Shown here one piece after another: positions 1 through 11,810 of a stretch of 64,000 nt of DNA. The stretch comes from Antonospora locustae (Eukaryota; Microsporidia). Numbering within the stretch: position 1 is the first letter of the stretch; each line of letters begins with the position of its first letter. The stretch lies in the NCBI GenBank assembly GCA_007674295.1, contig CM017458.1, forward strand, positions 62,001 to 126,000, read 5' to 3'. The translations under genes were made by a program, and so were the position numbers. The notes beneath the pieces are model-generated. The model searched no databases. It saw only the letters and a list, made by a program, of their open reading frames with translations, and was not told the DNA's origin.

Positions 1-1018
1 ATTAGAAAGATAAAAATTCCAATAAAATACATTATCTTGACTTTATAGCATTCAAAATCTTTATATTACGCATGAAGTCACACAAAAAAAAATGTATATT
101 TATTAAAAAAACAATATTAAGCGTTTTTACGATTTTTAATATTGTCAGCATAACTTATAAAATTTTAATTCTTTGTGTTTTTTGATAGTTATATAACACA
201 ACAAATTTAATTGTATAGGGTCTTAGTATCACAAACGATTTGTTTAGAAAGGAACTTTACAAGCATTCAAATGGTTATTATGAGAAGTCCTTTAGTGACT
301 GTTTCCAACATTAAACTTAAAAGGATTAAGTAAGATATAAGATATCTATGCAAACTTTTATATTTACAGTTTGTTATTTTTTACGCTATCATTTGAATAT
401 ACAAAAGTAAAAAATTAAAATGCGCCATAATAAATTATTTATTATAACGTTATTATACATTTATTTTAAATATTAAGTGTAGTTAATTGTAAACCAAAAT
501 GTGTATACATGATTTGTTGTAAACAAAAACTTATTTATTAAATAATTATCCTTAAAAAGTAAAAAGAATTTAAAATACAGTAATTATAATTAACTTTACA
601 TAAATACTTATAATCAAAACTTTAATATTAACTATTTTCTAGCTATGAAATTATATCTCATCATTGAATTGTTGTGATTTTTTAATATATCTATAATTAC
701 ACGTCTAGTTATTTGTATGATGAATTATTTATAGGGTACTATGACATTATACTACAAAAAATGTAGAATTTACATTTACGCTATAACTTTATAGAATATG
801 ATACAGAAAGGGAAGAAAGGTCTTTAGTAATTATTAGTATTAAGTTATTAAGGACTGAGTACAGATGTATAGGTATTTATTGAATCAGATTATAGTAATT
901 ATATCTAATAAATCAACTACATTATAATGAATATTTTAATAACAACTCTTTCTGTATACACATAACATGATTTATTTTATTATAACTATTATTTATAAAA
1001 ACCATCTTGCTCAGCAGA

Positions 1019-1080
1019 TCAAAGTATAATAGAAATACAATGCACCGCAACCAGTCAAAACTCTTTAAAAAGCTTCTACA
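1019..1080 (+). repeat. Decayed dispersed repeat, family C, copy 1
   Basis: A patch of higher GC inside the AT-rich block. It shares an ordered string of words with a patch at 5,890-5,947: AAAGTATAA, then CGCAAC, then AGTCA, then a CTTTA-AAG segment and TTCT. The spacing is the same and the differences are mostly A/G or C/T transitions. Both copies are in the same orientation. No coding sense is visible. It is best read as the remains of a mobile or repetitive element. Confidence 0.45.
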
Positions 1081-2977
1081 ATGTGAATAAATGTTTGTGT
1101 TGTTATTTAAGAACATATTCAATTTATATATTTGATTTAAATTAATATTTTAATTTATTAAAAATCTAGATTTTAAAATAAACGTTTTGTTGTTAAGATA
1201 ATTCTTTACAAAAGGAGAATGTCAAAAAACTTAGTTAATTTCGTTATGTTTTAAATTTACATTTAATAACATATTAATGTTTTTATATATTAGGTGTTTA
1301 TCTAAAAAATTTTCATGTTTTTATAGAATATTATTCGTATTTAAATATCACCTATATTATTCGCATTTATATGTTGAAAAATATAGCGTTATTTTATTTT
1401 ATAGTATTTTTAATTATGTTTTTATCTAAATAAAATGTTTATATTGTATTGTTATAATTCCATATAATTCTTTTCTTTTGTGTCAAGATACTAAACCTTA
1501 TATTTAATACGTCATGTTAGTACTTAAGTGATTGATTATTACTATGCTAGCTTTATAATAATTTTTTATATTCAAATGATGTCATATTTATCGTATTATT
1601 TTCTATATTCTATAAACCTTAATATAAATTATGTTTCATCTAATAACTTGCTAAATGTGTCCCATGAGCCAAAGTGCAACAGACAAACAATAGATTGTGA
1701 TTTGTCAGGTCACTTTAGAAGCCTTTTATAAATGAAAATGTGAAAATAAAGTTATTACATAAAAAAATAAATATATGATTTCAAAAAGAAGAGAATTATA
1801 TGTCTATTTTGAGTAGTGCCAAATGCACAATAACTATATTTTCTTCAAATTGAAATATAGATAGGAAATATAGGCACAATTTAATATAAATAATTAAACT
1901 TATATAAATATTTATTATTGGATAGATTAGTGGACTTGTTTTATGAAAAAAATATATTTACAGTTTATACTAAGTTTTATAAGCTTTTATTTATTTTAAA
2001 GCAATTTAGATTTAAACAATTTATTATTTAAAACATCTATAAATTATTTCATAAAGAACATATCAATTTTCTTAATTTTAATGATTATACAGCTATAAAC
2101 AAGAAGTATATCTTTTAGTTATGCTATAATTAATATTACTTCTAAAAAACGGTCAATTTTTTTATTTAATAACAGAAAATAAGTTTTTTGTAAGTATCAT
2201 CAAATTTTTAATTTTAATCATAACTGTTATTTACATTTAATTTTTTAGTTCCTTATTAAATATGATTAATGAGTTTTTGTCTATAAAATTATTTTATTCT
2301 TTTATAGTTAAAATAAACAAATTCAATTTGTACTATTGTAATTTTAGTTTTTAGGTAAAAAAGTGCAATATTTAATATTAAGTAAATAGTTTAAATTTAT
2401 ATTGTCAATATAACCATTATACATGTATTGTTTAAATATTAAATAAAATATAAACTACATGTAATACATAAAACTTCGTTTTAATTTTCAAGAATATAAA
2501 CACTAAAGGATTTGATTAATATAAAAATTCTAGTAACTTTTATATTAAAATTTATTGATACGTTTATTCTTAATCAAAAATGTTATTTTAAAAATACAGT
2601 CAGTTATGTAAATTAAATAATTATATGTTAACTATATTTAAATGTAAAAATTAATTTAAAATAAGAGAAAAAATTATATCAAAAGCAATGCGTCATAATA
2701 AAATAATATCAAAAATACTTTAGATTTTTATTTATAATACTACTTTTTAAGCAAATGGATTCTAATATTTTCGCTTTTAGTAAACGACAATTTTTATTTT
2801 AACTATAATAAATATTGTAAATACATATTTTGCGGTGAACATAGTAAATAATTCACGGTAATTCGCTCTATTTAAATGAGGATCAGGATATGATTCTAAA
2901 TATTTTTCACTTCAATTCTTAAATTTCACATAATCACAAGTATTTATGAAAAAAAGTTATATTATATATTTTAATGT

Positions 2978-3036
2978 TACTAAGAGATGTATAGAAAGTA
3001 TCAAGAAGATCGCTACAAGCGAACACAGTGATAATA
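2978..3036 (+). repeat. Decayed dispersed repeat, family R, copy 1
   Basis: About 60 bp resembling the reverse complement of 6,421-6,483. Shared words in order include AGAGATGT/AGGAGATGT, TAGAAAGTATCAAGAA, CGCT and ACAATAG/ATAATAG. The differences are mainly transitions and single-base indels. The copies are in opposite orientation about 3.4 kb apart. No open reading frame survives in either. Confidence 0.5.
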
Positions 3037-4110
3037 GAGTATATCAAATGAACTAAATAATTATGTGAATATGTACATAACGGCTTAGTGAGTAGTAAAC
3101 CACAAAACATCTTTTTTAAACATCCTTCCCTTAAACTAAGAATTTTTTAATAAATAAAAATTTCATCGTAAAAATGCATGTTACTTTATATAATAATAAT
3201 AAATAAATAGACACGTTTTTAAATAAAATTGTTAATAAATTAAAGAAAGTTACAAATTACAATATATAATTTTTAAATTATATTGGAATAAGACGGTTTT
3301 TAATACTAAAATATGTTAAAAATATAATTCGTTTCAATACATATTTTTGATAAATACATATTGCTTAATATTAACTAAATCTATGAATAAAATAAACAAA
3401 TAAATAATTAGTAAACTACACAATGTGGTAGAGGTGTTAATAAAAAGTTAGACTGTAAAAGGGAAATATAAAATGTTTTGTATTTATTATTTTTTAGGTA
3501 ATATTTTTACTAATGAAATTCTCATATTAGAAAAGACTTACAAAACATCCTGGTGTGATATATCTTATGTTATATACTTTTATTCATGTACTTTACTATT
3601 ATGTAACATAAAATCTTATCGTAAAAAATTACGAATAAAACCGAGTAAAAGGCTTGTCATAAAATTACAGTATATTTCCACATCTTAAAAAGAAGTTAGA
3701 TGCTAGCGAAATATATAAATTATTAATGAATTTATAGAAGTATCGTACACTAAAAGTAGTTTTAATAAAGATGGTTTTATATAAAACCTATTACAATTAA
3801 TGATAAAGAACAAAAATAAAGTAGCAAACTTAAAATAAAAATTGTGATAGACTAGAAATAAAAAAATACTTTAAATTTTTATAACATAACCTTAGACAAT
3901 TCTTTATTTTAAAAAAATATGTTACAATGTAATCAAAAAATTATCCTATATTATTAAATAAATTGTTAGATGTCTTTGACCTTTATGAAATAAGTTAAAG
4001 GTATTGTTTGTAAATTAACATATAATGATATTTAAAACTAAAACAACTTTTTCGTGATGTATAATAACTGTATTTAATAAAAAGCTTTTATGTTTTCATC
4101 AGAACTTGAG

Positions 4111-4174
4111 TGCAGTAGGCACATAGTGAACCGCAATGGGTCAGAATGCATTAGAAAGATTCCTATCTGGATAA
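4111..4174 (+). repeat. Decayed dispersed repeat, family C, copy 2
   Basis: This GC-richer patch carries GCACATAGTGAACCGCA followed by GGGTCAGAATGCA and AGAAAG. It matches the reverse complement of 8,641-8,680 (CACATAGTGAATCGCA) and, more loosely, the direct patch at 6,727-6,770. It overlaps the same consensus as copies 1 and 3 around the CGCAA-GTCA core. Confidence 0.45.
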
Positions 4175-5889
4175 TTTTAATAACACTGTACCTTACAAAC
4201 CTTTATATTTTTTCTGTTTATTCATAACTAATAGGCATTTATAATATTTGAATTCTTGATAAAAATGTAATACTGGCATACAAAGTCTTAAGTATAATTT
4301 TTTCTATATTTTTTCATGAATATCTTTGACTCTAAATTAACATAAACCAATAAAACAATATATGTTAATGTATTTATTTGATATACATCAAATTATTGGA
4401 TATGTTTAAACAAGTAAAATAATCTTGTTTTAGTAATTGTATAAATTTATAAGATAAGTACAGACTCATTTTATAATCTTCAAGGCTTTAATTAAATTAA
4501 CAAATTCGTTTAAATTTAAAAACTAGACAGATAGATTAATTAAAATTATATGTTAGTTGAAAATTTATAGTATATTTACTAAATAATATATTAAATATAC
4601 TTAAATATACAATTTGTATATAGTAATACAGTTTTGATTATTATAACATTTATATGTATAGTAAAGCAAAAAAACATGTTTTTATAATAACTAACATATA
4701 ACTTTAAATTTTTTTAATTCGTTACTTATTAAAGGGTGCTTTGATAATCTAATGTTCAAATTAAAATAAATTTTTTAAAGTCGCAAAAAATATATAAATG
4801 TTTGATATTCACTAAATTCAAATAAAAGGTATATGGTTTTTATTTACCAGTTTATTAACAAAATTTTTATAATTTAATTTATGAAAAAACGTCCTAGAAT
4901 TTAAAGTCATTGTGTGATTCTTTCCCTTTGATTTTTATATAATTTAAATTGAAAAATTCAAAAACATTAACGAAATTTTAACTATTTAATTTAGTAAAAA
5001 AAATGAACAATGTATTAAAACATAATTTACTTCGAATAATTTAGAATATTAAATTAGGACATTTATGGAAATTTCTCAATCATTTCTAAGATATATCTAA
5101 AAAATAACTCAGATACTTCATATGATACTATTGATTATTTTCTCTCTAAAAATTTTTATATTGAAAATTATATAGTGCGTTATAAAAGTGTTTTCCTATT
5201 TACAACTATATACATCAAATATTACCTTAAATATATTTTTAAGTTCTTGTGCTAATATACTCAATGATTTTTTATATTTCATTTATTAGAGACGTTAATA
5301 CCGAGTTCATAATGAAAATTTTATTGTAATAATAAACCATATGATAAAAATACTGTAATATGTTAATTACTAATATTAAATGTATTAACACATATTGATG
5401 GTTACACATCTTTATATTTAGAGTACTTGCTCTATACTAAGTTCGTAATTTTTAAAGCAATAAATAAAAACATTTTGTATGACATTTTTTGATGTTGTTT
5501 ACAACAGTAGCTTATTACATTATTTCATAAGCTATATATTTTATCAATAAAGTTATTATATAAAAAGCAATTAATACAGATAGAGTTTTTATATATTATA
5601 CCAGTGGTTCATGTCATTCCAAATTATAATTGTTAGAATAATTGTTATAAATAAAAATTTAATCATGTATTAAAAGATAATCCCTCTACTTAACCCTTAT
5701 TTTGAAGCATGTATTTTTTATATTTAATTAAATAAAATTTATCTCTATAGTTATACAAAATACTATAAATGAGCGATAAATATTGAATAAAACAATATAC
5801 TTTGTTGTAATCTAGATAATCTGAAATACATAATGGATTAACGTTTTTAAGAACGTAAATGTCTTGAAAATAAAAACAAATCCTTCGAT

Positions 5890-5947
5890 AAAAGTATAAC
5901 AGGATCTCAGTCTGTCGCAACTAGTCAGAAGCTTTAGGAAGATTTCT
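5890..5947 (+). repeat. Decayed dispersed repeat, family C, copy 3
   Basis: Closest partner of the patch at 1,019-1,080, in the same orientation. It shares AAAGTATAA, CGCAAC, AGTCAGAA and a CTTTAGGAAGATTTCT tail that is also seen, inverted, at 10,975-11,010. The higher GC content stands out against the surroundings. Confidence 0.45.
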
Positions 5948-6420
5948 TAATTTGTAAATTTAATAAAGATGTTATCTTAAAAAATTAAAAAGACTAATTC
6001 ATAATTTACATTATTTAAAAATCTAATATGATGCATATTATATTCTATTCCCTTTTAATAAACTTTCTGACAATATTTTATTAATAATACATAATTCTAT
6101 AAAAATTCTATAAAATTGAATAAATTGTTATTAATTTTATATGTTTTATTATTTTCATGTTAGTAAAGGTTTAGATTACATAAAACTTTTTAGTATTATC
6201 CATATATATGCAAGTAAGTTCAAAAAGTTAATGTACAGTAAACCAGAGTTTGATTTTGTATTAATACATTACCTGACGCATAATTCTTAATTTAAGGAAA
6301 AGGAGTTTGGAAAAAAGTTTTGTGATTTATAACACATTCTGTTGTTACATACGTATTTACAGAATTATATAATTCTTCAATACATTTTAGTTGCTCTATT
6401 TGGATTGGGAAAGGCCCTGA

Positions 6421-6483
6421 CTATTGTCTCTGTATTAACTTACAGCGTATTCTTGATACTTTCTACACATCTCCTAATAGCAG
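6421..6483 (-). repeat. Decayed dispersed repeat, family R, copy 2
   Basis: Reverse-complement partner of the patch at 2,978-3,036, sharing TAGAAAGTATCAAGAA and flanking words. It sits in one of the GC-richest short patches of the AT-rich block. A nearby GGGAAAGGCCCTGAC segment at about 6,406-6,422 may belong to the same element. Confidence 0.5.
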
Positions 6484-6726
6484 TATTTTTATAATATTAT
6501 AGTTACAATAATCTATTATAAAAGTTTGTATTTATTTCAATACTCTTATTTCTCCAGATAATCTGTTTTATTTCAAAAAAACTTAAATAACATAGAATAT
6601 AGTTCCATAAAGAAGTTTGTTTATAATTACAAAAACATTACACAATTTCTGTGATTACGATAACCTTTTTTGAACTACTTTATATCGAAACATTAGTAAA
6701 AATGTTTGTGTTATCTGGAAAGTAAA

Positions 6727-6770
6727 GTGCAATATGCACATGATAGGTCTAACAAGCTAGTACATTTTAG
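6727..6770 (+). repeat. Decayed dispersed repeat, family C, copy 5
   Basis: Carries GTGCAATATGCACAT followed by a diverged segment. It corresponds to GTGCAGTAGGCACAT at 4,110. The similarity is short and fades quickly, so membership is tentative. Confidence 0.3.
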
Positions 6771-8640
6771 GATGCAATATATACTTGGAGTTTAATAAAG
6801 TAGTTATTTCAAAAATGAATAAGAAGAAGGATCATCATTTCTTTAAGTTGAATTATAATATTTATAGTAAAAACAAATAATACTTGTCACTTATATAAAC
6901 ATTAAGATTATTTATTTAATATATAAATATTACAAATATAAAATTTTATATGCATTAAATGTTTTTGAATAAAAATAACTAACATTAATTTCAATTGTAA
7001 AAATTTATTAAAAACATTAACAAATTGAAATTAATAATATTTATACTTAAAAATATAATAAATATGAAAATAAAAAATACAACAACTTTTATATTAGTAT
7101 GCAAGGTATGTTGTTTGTAAAAATCAAATTTGATATGCTTATGATCTTTTTCAATTACTATAATAAAATAAGCTCTCCAAGAAAATATTTGCATATTTAA
7201 ATTTAAAATAGAACTATACATTTTTTATAAATTTGTTGAAGTATTTATTTTTAAAATCTAACTAAAAATTGTTCAATATATTTTATAGTTTATTTGTTAT
7301 AATATATAAATCATAATACATGTTAATATAGTTACTATGTGTTTTTATATTTTTAGTCTTTAATGAGTTATATTTTTAATATAACATAATACTAAACATT
7401 TGCTTAATAAAAAATTTTCAGAGTGATAGTAGATCAAGATTAAAGTTATTATTTTACTAAAGCTCATTTTTTTACATATAAACTTATATTATATGATGAA
7501 AATGGTTTTATTATTAAATATTATATAATTGAATAATAATTTTTTAGTACTTATATAACTCTGATGTTTAATTACAAACATCAAGCTTATTCACATTTAA
7601 TTTACTCTTTTAGTTTAGTACAAAATATAAAATTGTATTTATTAATTAAATAGTTCAACAAATTCTATATAACTTCCTATGTTTTTATATTACCTAGAAT
7701 TACCATAAGGATTTTTTGGTTAAGAAAAATGAATTTTATGATAAAAAAATTAAAATTACTTCATTAATGTTTATTAAAGAAAAATTTTAAATTTTAATTT
7801 TTTGTTAATATGTTTAACTATTAAATGTGAATATAAAAAGCTGAAATGTATAAATTTTCTTTATTCATTTGATTGACTTTTTTAACAATATTTTTATATA
7901 TGAAATAAAAATGCAAGCTTTTATTTAAAAGTTCTGATTTTTATTAAATAATATGCCATTTTATATTAAACTATTTTTGTAATTTTTACAATTGATTAAT
8001 GGGGTTTAACATACACTTTTATATTCACATATTATAATCATTTAATTTATATATAACATCTACATAACAAACTGAATATTATTTAAATATTAAATTTAAA
8101 TTTAGCTAAAAATAAGTGTTAGATATTATTGTTAATAAAAATAAATTCATTAAAATTGAATTACATAATATTAAATAGTGTTTAATTAACATAAATATAT
8201 TAAATAACCATATAAAACCTATCTTAATAAAATATTATAGTGATAAATGATTTAAAGTTAATTGTTTATAAAATAATACTTATATTTTTCTTTTTAATTA
8301 AAAAGAAACACTAAAAACTTTTTATAAAATGTATAAATAACTAAAATTATTTAATAACATTATTACAATTGAAAAAAGAAACTAAATATATCGTGAATAA
8401 CATGTCAACACTATTGTAAATATCAATTAGCAAGATTTAACTATAATATATTTATTAACGATTTTAATTTTATGATGTTTAATCTGAACAAGGTTTTTAT
8501 TCAGAAACAATAAGAAAAATACTTATAATGTATAATTATATATTATAACAAAGTCTTTACATTATGAACAAATTTATAAAAATGAATTTAAATTTTCTAA
8601 GGTAGCAACCATGATATATTTTCGTATTAGAAGAATACCT

Positions 8641-8680
8641 AAAGTGCATCATGGCTGCGATTCACTATGTGACCTTCATT
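8641..8680 (-). repeat. Decayed dispersed repeat, family C, copy 4
   Basis: On the minus strand this reads GGTCACATAGTGAATCGCA, then GATGCACTTT. This is the same order as the family C patch at 4,111-4,174. Copies therefore lie in both orientations, as expected for a scattered element rather than a tandem duplication. Confidence 0.4.
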
Positions 8681-10974
8681 GTGTTTCTTTGTGTAATAAT
8701 TCTCTCTATTATAAGATATAAACTATTTATAAAATACCCAATTAAATCAGCTAAAATACATATTGTGCATAGTTTTTTATGTTTTATAAAAATTAACTAA
8801 GAATTTTCCCAATCAACATGTGATCTTAAGTGAAATGTACATGTAATGTGTGCAATCATGACAGATTTTAGATATTTTCCTAATACGAAAACGTAAACAA
8901 AAAAGAAACATAATGAGACATAAAAGTAATAAATATTATTATAAAATTACAACTATATATTAACATATCTAATAAAATTGACATTATTCAAAAATTCAAA
9001 TGTAAAAAATGTTTAGAATGCTTAAATATATGTAGTAACACAAAAAATAAAAATATAAAAACAAATATCACATATTATAAAACAAGATGATATTAAATAA
9101 AAGATAAAATCTTATAATAAAAGGTAAAAATATATTTAATAGTAAAAGTTGTAATATATGATTACTTTATAATAAAAATATGTATAGACAAATTAAGTTA
9201 AAATATACTTGGTATTTATATTATATAGTTTTTGTATCATTTTTGAGGGTTCTAATAAATATGCTTACTATAAAAAAGTGATAAAAATAATGGTGATATA
9301 TTATATTGTGAGTCTATTATTAAATAACTATATAAAAAATTTAAATACAAATTTAAAATTTTATTCAAATATGTTAAAAAACATCATGTTAAATATTAAA
9401 TTTACACGATAATCATTTTATATTTTAAAACATTATGTCATAACTAAATATTAATAATATCTATAAAAAATATGTTTGATATAAATATATAAGAAAACTG
9501 TTTATGTTTAAATTTTAATTGTAATATTTTATTTCATATCATAATATAAATGCATATCATGAAGTTATGTATAATTAAATATTACATCTCAATAATTATT
9601 AGATTCAAAGTAATTCTTTACATATACTCGCAAATATTCAAAATAGAAATACAAATATTTTAAATAATTTCAAGCATTCTGCAAAGTCCAAAGATACTTT
9701 TCTAAACACTGCAGTAAATTTATTTATTGTAATACAGAAATATGTTATCTAATTATATGCTACATCTTTTAAATTTAAATATAATAAACGTAACTGGGAA
9801 AAAGTTGTTAGTAATAATAGTTTATTAGAAAGTAAATGCACACAATACTATTTACGAAAATACATACTAATTAGGAAATACATAAGAGAAACGAGGAATT
9901 AATTTATTTATATTTATTGATTTTAGTATTTAACAAAATAACAAGTTTTTTATTAAAAGGCGATAAGTATTGATGACTATACAAAAAATGTTATTTCAAA
10001 TATATATAAGAAAATTCTTTTATAAACATATTAAAGAAAATTATAAATTTTTTGTTTCTAATTATTATGTAATAAAGTACATAAATGTTAATATAAAAAC
10101 TTACAAATAATTTATTGTATAAATAAAAATGGTTTTTAATTATTATGGTATAAAAAATATAGAGGATAATGTGTAATCATAAAAAATTAAAAGGTTTAAA
10201 TATCTTATTTTATAATAATACTTTGTTATAATATTAAAAGTTATGTGAATAGAAACCTATTAATTATTTCACAAACTAATATAACAAAAGAGAAGAAGTA
10301 TAATCAAAAAGTCAAAATATTCAAATAAATACAAATATTCTTAAGAAAGAATATTAGGACATACTGAATTAATAATATGTATTTAAAACGTGTTTTTATG
10401 TAATTTTATTAACAAGTTATTTTGCAAAAAGTTGCCTCAAAAGTATGTATGCTAGATAAGGCTTATTACATATAATGGTTTTACGTTTTGATTTTAAATT
10501 AGACAATAAAGTTATAAATTTATATAAGTTAATAAGATTTATTTATACAAAGTGTAACTTCATCCTTAAATATGCTATGTTTATTACACATTTGTTTTTT
10601 ATGTATACAAATTTAAACTTATAAAATGTATGTTATACTTACTTATTAACATTGCATAGAAGTAACGTATAACATATAGGATCTATGTTTTAACAAGTTC
10701 CAATTTGTTTGTGTGTAAGTAGTACATTTTAAAGTTATAAGAGTAATAACTAATACTATTATATTCTTCAAACAAAACATACATGTATTTATGATTTGTA
10801 TGATAAAATTACTACATTTTATATATAATAGTTTACATTAAATATTGGTTTTAATAAAAAATGTCATTTCTACTAAAAGCATGAATATATATTCAAGATT
10901 TTAAATATTATGACGTGATAAATATATTGTTATATAGTTATTATTAGAGGAAGCTCTTGATGATACTTAACATT

Positions 10975-11010
10975 TTTACAATTGGAAAGCTTCCTAAAGC
11001 ACTAATGCGC
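10975..11010 (-). repeat. Decayed dispersed repeat, family C, copy 6
   Basis: On the minus strand this reads GGGCGCATTAGTGCTTTAGGAAG, written here only as a match to the CGCA, TAGT and CTTTAGGAAG words of the copy at 5,890-5,947. It is short but contains rare GC-rich words for this block. Confidence 0.35.
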
Positions 11011-11440
11011 CCTATCACATATTTATTAAACTTGGTTTGCGGAATTTTTAAGGTAATATATCTACTAAAAGCTATTGTGATAAATTAACTAGTAATATAT
11101 AAAATTTTCTCTTTTTGTTTACAAAATATAAGAATATATATACCATTTAATATTAACTATGTTTTATAACGTTTATCTTTTTGAAGAAATTAATATTTAT
11201 ATTATTCTAGATGAAGTGGTCTTTGAAACTTAAGTTATAATAAAGTTTCTTTATTATATTAAATATTGATTTTTACAAAAATTGTTTTTAAATATCTCAA
11301 TTTATAAGTTAATTTATGATATTTTAATCCAAACTTATTGTTAATATAAATTTGCTTCAATACTTTTTAATAATTATGCTTTATATTTTATAAAAAAGAG
11401 ATTAAATAAACATTTTTTATAACCATAAAAATGATTTAAA

Positions 11441-11810
11441 ATGTTTTAATAGTATATTATTTAAATGTTTATGTTATTTATTTTTTTAATAGTATATTAT
11501 TTAAATGTTTATGTTATTTATTTTTTTAATAGTATATTATTTAAATGTTTATGTTATTTATTTTTTTAATAGTATATTATTTAAATGTTTATGTTATTTA
11601 TTTTTTTAATAGTATATTATTTAAATGTTTATGTTATTTATTTTTTTAATAGTATATTATTTAAATGTTTATGTTATTTATTTTTTTAATAGTATATTAT
11701 TTAAATGTTTATGTTATTTATTTTTTTAATAGTATATTATTTAAATGTTTATGTTATTTATTTTTTTAATAGTATATTATTTAAATGTTTATGTTATTTA
11801 TTTTTTTAAT
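11441..11810. repeat. 40-bp tandem repeat, about 9.25 copies
   Basis: A 40-bp AT-only-like unit (one G-containing AGTATATT word and one ATGTTTATGTT word per unit) repeats head to tail from 11,441. Unit boundaries fall at 11,481, 11,521, 11,561, 11,601, 11,641, 11,681, 11,721 and 11,761, and a partial tenth unit ends at 11,810. Copies 2 to 9 are identical to one another; only the first few bases of copy 1 differ. Such homogeneity means recent expansion or ongoing conversion, in contrast with the decayed repeats around it. The true copy number may be collapsed or expanded by assembly. Confidence 0.95.
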
